This document shows positions 1 through 3,987 of a stretch of DNA of 6,902 nucleotides, piece after piece. The translations under genes were made by a program, and so were the position numbers. Position 1 is the first letter of the stretch, and each line of letters opens with the position of its first letter. The notes under the pieces are model-generated. The model ran no database searches, was not told the DNA's origin, and saw nothing but the letters and a program-made list of their open reading frames with translations. Source of the DNA: Campylobacteraceae bacterium (GTDB lineage Bacteria; Campylobacterota; Campylobacteria; Campylobacterales; Sulfurovaceae); assembly GCA_027066355.1 (NCBI GenBank), contig JAMONW010000135.1, forward strand, positions 1-6,902, read 5' to 3'.

Positions 1-215
1 AAAAAGGCAGATACAAAGAGGCAATTGAGTATTATCAAAAGAGTGTAACACTAAATGATAGTGCAAGTTATATGGCTAATTTATTATTACATACTGCTAT
101 ATCGCTTAAGAAAAAAGGTAGAAGCAGTGAAGCAAAAACATTTTTTAATGCTGTTATCACAAGCTACCCAGATACTAAAGCAGCAAAAGAGGCAAAAAAA
201 TATATAAAAAAATAG
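1..215 (+). CDS. ybgF: Tol-Pal accessory TPR protein (YbgF/CpoB-like), C-terminal 70 residues only
   Basis: The reading frame is open from the left edge (first full codon at base 3) to TAG at 213-215, with an in-frame TGA directly after it, so the gene starts outside the window. The visible 70 residues contain two TPR-like helical hairpins: GRYKEAIEYYQKSV near residues 2-15 and an A/L-rich helix with SEAKTFFNAV near 42-51. The tail, SYPDTKAAKEAKKYIKK, is the usual ending of YbgF-type TPR proteins. YbgF/CpoB is periplasmic and coordinates outer-membrane constriction by Tol-Pal with peptidoglycan synthesis. In Campylobacterota the tolB-pal-ybgF genes commonly lie just before slyD, as here, which supports the call. 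The signal peptide, coiled coil and earlier repeats are not in view, so another TPR lipoprotein cannot be excluded. Confidence 0.7.
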   Translation, partial: KGRYKEAIEYYQKSVTLNDSASYMANLLLHTAISLKKKGRSSEAKTFFNAVITSYPDTKAAKEAKKYIKK

Positions 216-224
216 TGATATAAG
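216..224 (+). promoter_or_regulatory. Possible extended -10 element for slyD
   Basis: TGATATAAG immediately follows the ybgF stop codon and fits an extended -10 (TGn followed by TATAAG, 5 of 6 matches). It would give a leader of roughly 48 bases for slyD. The upstream stretch is A-rich on this strand rather than T-rich, which weakens the case. slyD may simply be read through from ybgF across the 63-base gap. Confidence 0.3.
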
Positions 225-278
225 CTTCAATAAAGTGTAATAAGTTAAAATCAATAAATATTTTAAAAAGGAAATTTT

Positions 279-785
279 ATGGCAATTAAAGAAGAAAACA
301 GTGTTGTAGGCATTGAATACGAATTAACAGAAGCTGGAAAAAGCGAAATTTTAGATAGCAACAAAGGTGGAGCTCCACTAGAGTTTATAATTGGTAAAGG
401 ACAAATAATTCCTGGTTTAGAAAAGGGATTAGTTGGTATGAGTGAGGGTGATACTGCTGATATTTTAGTTAAAGCTGAAGATGCTTATGGTTTAAGAGAT
501 GATGAAGCAGTTCAACAACTTCCAAGAGAGCAATTTGAGGGAATTGAGCTAGAAAAAGGTATGAGTCTTTATGGTCAAGGACAACAAGGTGAAACTATTC
601 AAGTAACAGTTGTTGATTTTGATGATAATACAGTAACTGTTGATTTTAACCACCCATTAGCAGGAAAAGATTTGATGTTTAATGTTAAAGTTGTAAGCGA
701 AAGAGATGCAACAGAGCAAGAAGCTGCTACAGGGCAAGTAGAAAGTAGTGGATGCGAAGGTGGAAGCTGCGGTTGCGGACACTAA
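279..785 (+). CDS. slyD: FKBP-type peptidyl-prolyl cis-trans isomerase / metallochaperone SlyD
   Basis: SlyD catalyses prolyl cis-trans isomerisation, acts as a cytosolic folding chaperone, and in several bacteria delivers nickel to hydrogenase or urease assembly. The 168-residue protein has the expected split layout: an FKBP half at about 1-69 with the signature GQIIPGLEKGLVGMSEGD (41-58), a D-A-Y-G hinge (68-71), an inserted chaperone 'IF' domain (about 72-120), then the SlyD hallmark DFNHPLAGKDLMFNVKV (122-138) that closes the FKBP fold. The C-terminus ends in CEGGSCGCGH, with Cys159, Cys164, Cys166 and His168, a short metal-binding tail compared with the long His-rich tail of E. coli SlyD. 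The ATG at 279 has AAGGA at 268-272 with a short spacer. There is no signal peptide, so a cytosolic location is expected. The gene follows ybgF in the same direction and is closed by a hairpin terminator. Confidence 0.95.
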   Translation: MAIKEENSVVGIEYELTEAGKSEILDSNKGGAPLEFIIGKGQIIPGLEKGLVGMSEGDTADILVKAEDAYGLRDDEAVQQLPREQFEGIELEKGMSLYGQGQQGETIQVTVVDFDDNTVTVDFNHPLAGKDLMFNVKVVSERDATEQEAATGQVESSGCEGGSCGCGH

Positions 786-800
786 TTAATTTTATCTCCT

Positions 801-822
801 AAAAGCACCTTGTGTGCTTTTT
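801..822 (+). terminator. Rho-independent terminator after slyD
   Basis: A perfect 8-bp stem, AAAAGCAC / GTGCTTTT, encloses the loop CTTGT (809-813) and runs into a T tract at 818-822. It lies 16 bases after the slyD stop codon and is the natural end of the ybgF-slyD transcript. Confidence 0.85.
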
Positions 823-918
823 ATATACTTTTTATTAATATGTAACTCTTTTTAATTAAACTCTACTTAATTTAAACTACTCAAATATGCTATATTTTTT
901 TAATTAATAATAGCTTTG

Positions 919-927
919 TGATATAAT
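919..927 (+). promoter_or_regulatory. Extended -10 promoter of the dodecin gene
   Basis: TGATATAAT is a perfect extended -10 (TGn plus TATAAT), preceded by a T-rich stretch around 894-901 and no recognisable -35. This is the usual form of the housekeeping promoter in Campylobacterota. The expected transcript start is near 934, giving a leader of about 20-25 bases ahead of the ATG at 957. Confidence 0.7.
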
Positions 928-956
928 TGTTTATAATTAATAAAAAAGGATATATA

Positions 957-1160
957 ATGTCAAAAGTTGTAAAAGTAATTGAAGTATTAGCTCAATCAAA
1001 CAAGAGCTGGGAAGATGCTGCTCAAAAGGCTGTAAAAGAGGCTAGTAAATCTATTAAAAATATTAAATCTATTTACATTAAAGACCATAGCGCAAAAGTA
1101 GTAGATGATAAAATTGTAAAATATAGAATTACGGCAAAAATATCTTTTGTAGTTCAATAG
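957..1160 (+). CDS. Dodecin-family small protein, lacking the canonical flavin-binding residues
   Basis: The 67-residue protein matches the dodecin layout: a first strand VVKVIEVLAQS (4-14), one amphipathic helix SWEDAAQKAVKEASKSI (17-33), then two long strands, SIYIKDHSAKVV (38-49) and KIVKYRITAKISFVV (52-66). Dodecins form hollow 12-mers in the cytosol that store or buffer flavins. By hand alignment to classical dodecins, the flavin-stacking Trp (the W of the 'LDWFEV' segment) is Ser38 and the flavin-contacting Gln (the Q of 'YQV') is Arg57. Trp18 lies in the helix and does not replace the missing Trp. The ATG at 957 is chosen because AAAAAAGGA ends at 950 with 6 bases of spacer. An upstream in-frame TTG at 927 overlaps the -10 box and cannot be the start. 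The gene is transcribed alone. The fold assignment is strong; flavin binding is doubtful. Confidence 0.85.
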   Translation: MSKVVKVIEVLAQSNKSWEDAAQKAVKEASKSIKNIKSIYIKDHSAKVVDDKIVKYRITAKISFVVQ

Positions 1161-1166
1161 TAGCAA

Positions 1167-1195
1167 GATAATTCCCAAACTTTATGGGAATTATC
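1167..1195. terminator. Perfect inverted repeat between convergent genes, probable bidirectional terminator
   Basis: GATAATTCCCA (1167-1177) pairs perfectly with TGGGAATTATC (1185-1195) around a 7-base loop. It sits 7 bases after the dodecin stop and 38 bases beyond the fumB stop on the opposite strand, where a shared terminator is expected. Neither side has a strong T tract, so intrinsic termination may be inefficient and the repeat could also stabilise mRNA 3' ends. Confidence 0.6.
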
Positions 1196-1232
1196 ATCTA
1201 TAAATTTGTTAATATTGACTATTTGTATAATA

Positions 1233-1790
1233 TTAATCTTTTACTTCATAAATCTCTCTACCCATTTGATAAAGGTCATTTCCATAAGTGTCATTTACAA
1301 CTGCAACTGGAAACTCCTCTACCTCTAGGCGTCTTACTGCTTCTGGTCCAAGCTCTGGATATGCAATAACTTCAGCAGATTTAATTCTTTTACCAAGTAA
1401 AGCTCCTGCACCTCCAGTTGCCCCAAAGTAAACTCCACCATACTCTTTACAAGCATCAATTACTGCTTGGTTTCTTTTTCCTTTGCCTATCATTCCTTTA
1501 GAGCCATACTTTAACATAGTTGGAGAGTAACTATCCATTCTATAACTTGTTGTTGGTCCTGCACTTCCTATTGGATCGCCTGGTTTTGGTGGTGTTGGTC
1601 CTACAAAATAAATTACACTTCCCTCAATTGGGAAAGGAAACTCTTCACCCTTTTCTAAAAGCTCAACAAGGCGTTTATGAGCAGCATCTCTTGCAGTATA
1701 AATTACACCACTTAAATATACAACATCACCAGCTTTTAATTTTCTTGTATCTTCCTCGCTTAGAGGTGTAGTTAAATGATATTCAGCCAT
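1233..1790 (-). CDS. fumB: Fumarate hydratase class I, beta subunit (C-terminal domain)
   Basis: This is the small subunit of a two-component, iron-sulfur class I fumarase that interconverts fumarate and (S)-malate. The 185 residues are the size of the stand-alone beta subunit and correspond to the C-terminal swivel domain of one-chain class I fumarases. Recognisable segments are LSGVIYTARDAAHKRL (26-41), GPTPPKPG near 64-71, the substrate-site block GPTTSYRMDSYSP (78-90), KGMIGKG (98-104) and GATGGAGALLGKRIK about 123-137. The ATG is supported by AAGGAG (1797-1802 on the plus map), which overlaps the fumA stop codon. With only 10 bases between the genes, the subunits are almost certainly translationally coupled and made in equal amounts. 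The tartrate dehydratase beta subunit is a paralogous alternative, but the TCA neighbours favour fumarase. The symbol follows two-subunit fumarase usage and is not equivalent to E. coli fumB. Confidence 0.92.
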   Translation of the reverse strand: MAEYHLTTPLSEEDTRKLKAGDVVYLSGVIYTARDAAHKRLVELLEKGEEFPFPIEGSVIYFVGPTPPKPGDPIGSAGPTTSYRMDSYSPTMLKYGSKGMIGKGKRNQAVIDACKEYGGVYFGATGGAGALLGKRIKSAEVIAYPELGPEAVRRLEVEEFPVAVVNDTYGNDLYQMGREIYEVKD

Positions 1791-1800
1791 TATTTTCTCC

Positions 1801-2652
1801 TTATATAGTTATATGTGCGTGTCTTGAACTATGACATTGAATATTTACAGATACCGGCAAAGATGCTATATGACAAGGGTTTGATTCAATATGAACTGCA
1901 AGAGCAGTTTTTGTTCCACCCATTCCCATTGCACCAATTCCAAGTTTATTAACCTCTTCTAATATAATTTGCTCTAACTCATCCATCTCTGGGTCTGGAT
2001 TTTTTGTGCCAACATCTCTAAAAAGAGCGTGTTTAGAGCTAATAGCTGCTTTTTCAAATGTTCCACCAATTCCCACACCAACTGTTATTGGAGGGCAAGG
2101 GTTTCCACCTGCATCACTAACGCACTCTTTTACAAACTCTATAATCCCCTCTTTTCCTGCTGCTGGAGGGAATACTCTTGCACGGCTAACATTTTCGCTT
2201 CCACCACCTTTTGCAGCATATTCAATCTCTATTTTATCACCCTCTACAATATCAAAATGGATAATTGCTGGTAGGTTGTAGCCTACTGTATCTTTTAAGT
2301 TTGCACGGCTAAATGGCTCACAAGTAGAAGCTCTTAAGTAACCCTCAGTATAACCTTTTTCTGTTCCTTCATTAATTGCATCTTTAAGCAATCCACCAAC
2401 AACTTTTACATCTGCACCAACTTTTACAAAAAATACTGCTAAGCCTGTATCTTGACATAGTGGGCGTTTTTCATCTTTTGCAATTTTCGCATTTTCAAGA
2501 AGTTGTGCAATAACCTCTTTTGCAACTGGCGACTTTTCGTTATCGTAAGCCTCTTGCAAAGCTTCAAGAGTATCTTCTGGCAAATTTGTTGCAGTTACTA
2601 AAATCATATTTTTAACTGCATTTACAATATCATCATAAGCAATTTCTCTCAT
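1801..2652 (-). CDS. fumA: Fumarate hydratase class I, alpha subunit (4Fe-4S domain)
   Basis: The large subunit carries the catalytic [4Fe-4S] cluster that binds fumarate/malate in the oxygen-sensitive class I fumarases. The 283 residues show the three expected cluster ligands: Cys66 in RPLCQDTG, Cys186 in GGNPCPPITVGVGIGG, and Cys273 in NIQCHSSRHA. Other family blocks are YLRASTCEPFSR (105-116), AAKGGGSENVSRARVFPPAAG (146-166) and MGMGGTKTALAVHIE (242-256). Length is typical for a stand-alone alpha subunit. The ATG at 2650-2652 has AAAGGA on the minus strand at 2658-2663. It precedes fumB by 10 bases and follows mdh after a 169-base gap that holds a likely promoter of its own. TtdA (tartrate dehydratase) is homologous, but the mdh and icd neighbours point to a TCA-cycle role. 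Oxygen sensitivity of this enzyme class fits a microaerophilic or anaerobic lifestyle. Confidence 0.93.
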   Translation of the reverse strand: MREIAYDDIVNAVKNMILVTATNLPEDTLEALQEAYDNEKSPVAKEVIAQLLENAKIAKDEKRPLCQDTGLAVFFVKVGADVKVVGGLLKDAINEGTEKGYTEGYLRASTCEPFSRANLKDTVGYNLPAIIHFDIVEGDKIEIEYAAKGGGSENVSRARVFPPAAGKEGIIEFVKECVSDAGGNPCPPITVGVGIGGTFEKAAISSKHALFRDVGTKNPDPEMDELEQIILEEVNKLGIGAMGMGGTKTALAVHIESNPCHIASLPVSVNIQCHSSRHAHITI

Positions 2653-2677
2653 TTTTATCCTTTATATTAATTTTAAA

Positions 2678-2698
2678 ATGCTAAAGAGATTTTAGCAT
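2678..2698. promoter_or_regulatory. Palindrome overlapping a likely fumA extended -10
   Basis: ATGCTAAA (2678-2685) and TTTAGCAT (2691-2698) form a perfect 8-bp inverted repeat with a 5-base spacer. Read on the minus strand, the same bases contain TGC followed by TAAAAT (TAAAAT at 2689-2694, 5 of 6 matches to TATAAT), an extended -10. The predicted transcript start is near 2682, leaving a leader of about 30 bases before fumA. A palindrome over the -10 is a typical operator position for a repressor; it could also be a hairpin in mRNA reading through from mdh. Confidence 0.45.
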
Positions 2699-2699
2699 A

Positions 2700-2727
2700 A
2701 AGCGCAAAGCTAAAAGCTAAAAGCTAA
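2700..2727. repeat. Heptad tandem repeat upstream of the fumA promoter
   Basis: Three exact tandem copies of AAGCTAA lie at 2707-2713, 2714-2720 and 2721-2727, preceded by a degenerate copy (AAGCGCA, 2700-2706). On the transcribed strand they give repeated TTAGCTT tracts just upstream of the fumA -10. Campylobacterota promoters often have phased T-rich tracts instead of a -35, so the repeat may contribute to promoter strength. Copy number could vary by slippage. Confidence 0.6.
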
Positions 2728-2737
2728 AGTCAAATAG

Positions 2738-2769
2738 TTTGAGTTTTAAAAGTTTACTTAAAGCTCAAA
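2738..2769. repeat. Imperfect 12-bp inverted repeat in the mdh-fumA gap
   Basis: TTTGAGTTTTAA (2738-2749) and TTAAAGCTCAAA (2758-2769) pair over 12 bases with a single G-T wobble and an 8-base loop. It lies downstream of mdh and upstream of the heptad repeats. It may be part of the 3' end structure of the mdh transcript. No T tract follows it on the minus strand. Confidence 0.45.
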
Positions 2770-2786
2770 AATCTTTGTTCTAAACC

Positions 2787-2819
2787 CTTGGCTCTAAGCT
2801 CTTTTGAGCAAAGCCCAAA
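2787..2819 (-). terminator. Possible stem-loop at the 3' end of mdh
   Basis: On the minus strand, directly after the mdh stop, TTTGGGCTTTGCTC is followed by a 4-base A loop and GAGCTTAGAGCCAA. The arms pair with a few mismatches, including a solid GCTC/GAGC top. The right-hand part on the plus map (2803-2819) is also the 17-base element found again near the window end. A short run of T residues after the stem is lacking, so termination is not certain. Confidence 0.4.
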
Positions 2820-2821
2820 AG

Positions 2822-3778
2822 CTAATCAAAAAAATTCTTCTCTTTTAAAACATTTATCATTTCACGAACTGACTCAACACTGTGTGCAAACTGTTTTGTC
2901 TGCTCTTCATTTAGTGTCATTTCAAATAGTTTCTCTACCCCATTTGCACCAAGAGCTACTGGCACACCTGATACTACATCACTATGCCCATAATGCCCAT
3001 CAAGATAAACTGCGCATGGGTGAATTTGCTTTGTATCTTTTAATATTGCTTCTACCATAATTGCTGTTGCTTTAGCTGGAGCATAATATGCTGAACCTGT
3101 TTTTAAATATCCAACAATCTCTGCTCCTCCGTGTCTTGTTCTCTCTACAACTTCTGCAATCTCTTCTTTATTCAAAATATCAGATAGTGGCACTCCTGCA
3201 ACTGTTGAAAATTTTGGTAATGGCACCATTGTATCACCATGACCACCCATTACACTTGCTCTAATTTGCCCAGCTCCATAGCCAATTTTTTCATAGATAA
3301 AGTGAGCCATTCTTGCACTATCTAAAATTCCAGCCATTCCAACCACTCTCTCTTTTGGAAAACCACTCTCTTTTAGTGCAACATAAGTCATTACATCAAG
3401 TGGATTAGAAACCATAATAATAATAGAATCAGGTGCATACTTTTTAACATCTTGCACAACTTCTTTTGTAATCTCTGCATTTATCATAAGTAAATCATCT
3501 CTGCTCATTCCTGGTTTTCTTGGACTTCCAGCAGTAATTACTACAATATCGCTATCAGCGATTTCACTAGCTTCATGAGCAACTTTAACTACAGTATGAG
3601 TTCTTGCTGCATTTGCTGCTTGGCTCATATCTAGTGCTTTACCCATTGAAATATCAGGGTTTCTATCTCTTAAAATTACTTCATGGCAAACACCCTTCAT
3701 TGCTAAAGAGTAAGCAACAGTAGCTCCTACATTTCCTGCACCAATTATGGATACTTTTTTGCCTTTTTTAATCTCCAT
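2822..3778 (-). CDS. mdh: Malate dehydrogenase, NAD-dependent, LDH-like type
   Basis: The enzyme interconverts malate and oxaloacetate in the cytosol, next in the cycle after fumarase. The 318 residues have the full LDH/MDH architecture: an N-terminal Rossmann fold with GAGNVG (13-18), an acidic residue after the second strand (Asp38 in LRDRNPD) that favours NAD over NADP, and TAGSPRKPGMSRDDLL (82-97), where Arg87 and Arg93 bind the substrate carboxylates. Arg87 is the feature that separates malate from lactate dehydrogenases. Asn125 (VSNPLDVMTY) contacts the nicotinamide, and the catalytic pair is Asp153 (GILDSAR, with Arg156) and His180 (MGGHGDTMVPL). Length is typical and no key residue is missing. 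The ATG is supported by AGGAG on the minus strand (3784-3788). A long stem-loop sits just upstream of this ribosome binding site, and the gene has a likely promoter within the icd-mdh gap. Confidence 0.95.
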   Translation of the reverse strand: MEIKKGKKVSIIGAGNVGATVAYSLAMKGVCHEVILRDRNPDISMGKALDMSQAANAARTHTVVKVAHEASEIADSDIVVITAGSPRKPGMSRDDLLMINAEITKEVVQDVKKYAPDSIIIMVSNPLDVMTYVALKESGFPKERVVGMAGILDSARMAHFIYEKIGYGAGQIRASVMGGHGDTMVPLPKFSTVAGVPLSDILNKEEIAEVVERTRHGGAEIVGYLKTGSAYYAPAKATAIMVEAILKDTKQIHPCAVYLDGHYGHSDVVSGVPVALGANGVEKLFEMTLNEEQTKQFAHSVESVREMINVLKEKNFFD

Positions 3779-3801
3779 TTAGACTCCTATTTATAAGAAA
3801 T

Positions 3802-3875
3802 CCAGCCTAAGCAAAAGAGAGTTAAAAGCTCCTTATAGAAATTCTTAACTCTTATCTCTTGCTAATTAAGGCTGG
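3802..3875 (-). promoter_or_regulatory. Long imperfect stem-loop in the mdh leader
   Basis: Three blocks pair in register: CCAGCCT (3802-3808) with AGGCTGG (3869-3875); AGCAA.AGA (3810-3818) with TCT.TTGCT (3855-3863); and GAGTTAA (3819-3825) with TTAACTC (3845-3851). Small bulges lie between them, and the apical loop is about 15-19 bases. On the minus strand the stem ends 13 bases before the mdh Shine-Dalgarno sequence and is followed by ATTTCTT. The apical loop itself contains AAGGAGC, resembling the true ribosome binding site. It may be an attenuator, a leader regulating mdh translation, or the terminator of icd transcripts. No known riboswitch class was recognised. Confidence 0.5.
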
Positions 3876-3895
3876 TTGTAAAAATATATTAAATT

Positions 3896-3901
3896 ATTAT
3901 A
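3896..3901 (-). promoter_or_regulatory. Candidate -10 box of an mdh promoter
   Basis: The minus strand reads TATAAT here, a perfect -10 hexamer without the TG extension. The start of transcription would fall near 3889, giving a leader of about 110 bases that would contain the whole stem-loop at 3802-3875. The surrounding sequence is very AT-rich, so a chance match is possible. Confidence 0.4.
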
Positions 3902-3914
3902 ACTATTAGGTAAC

Positions 3915-3940
3915 ATTTTACCCCTTAATTGGGGTAAAAT
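3915..3940. promoter_or_regulatory. Perfect palindrome after icd and upstream of the mdh -10
   Basis: ATTTTACCCC (3915-3924) and GGGGTAAAAT (3931-3940) are a perfect 10-bp inverted repeat with a 6-base spacer, TTAATT. It begins 48 bases past the icd stop codon, so it may serve as the icd terminator, but no T tract follows on the minus strand. Its centre would lie about 39 bases upstream of the predicted mdh transcript start, a typical position for an activator site. Both roles are possible. Confidence 0.5.
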
Positions 3941-3987
3941 AATTATTAAGTTTATTTAGACTGTTTAGTTATAGCGCAGTTTTAAAC

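Noticed and set aside
927..956. An earlier TTG start for the dodecin gene, adding 10 residues
   Set aside because: The TTG overlaps the TATAAT -10 box, has no ribosome binding site, and the extra residues do not belong to the family; ATG at 957 has a well-placed AAAGGA.
996..1178. A 60-residue minus-strand frame antisense to the dodecin gene
   Set aside because: It is a hydrophobic-looking translation of the complement of a well-supported gene and has no recognisable family.
1233..2652. L-tartrate dehydratase subunits TtdA/TtdB instead of fumarase
   Set aside because: The families are homologous and share the motifs, but the adjacent mdh and icd genes and the absence of tartrate transport or regulatory genes favour fumarase.
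2700..2727. A CRISPR-like array in the heptad repeats
   Set aside because: The repeats are 7 bases long and directly abutting with no spacers, and there are no cas genes.
2822..3778. Lactate dehydrogenase instead of malate dehydrogenase
   Set aside because: The specificity loop reads AGSPRKPGMSR with Arg87 where lactate dehydrogenases have Gln, and the neighbours are TCA-cycle genes.
3779..3987. A tRNA or known riboswitch in the icd-mdh gap
   Set aside because: No cloverleaf with a TTCGA-type T-loop or CCA end is present, and the stem-loop matches no riboswitch consensus I can recognise.
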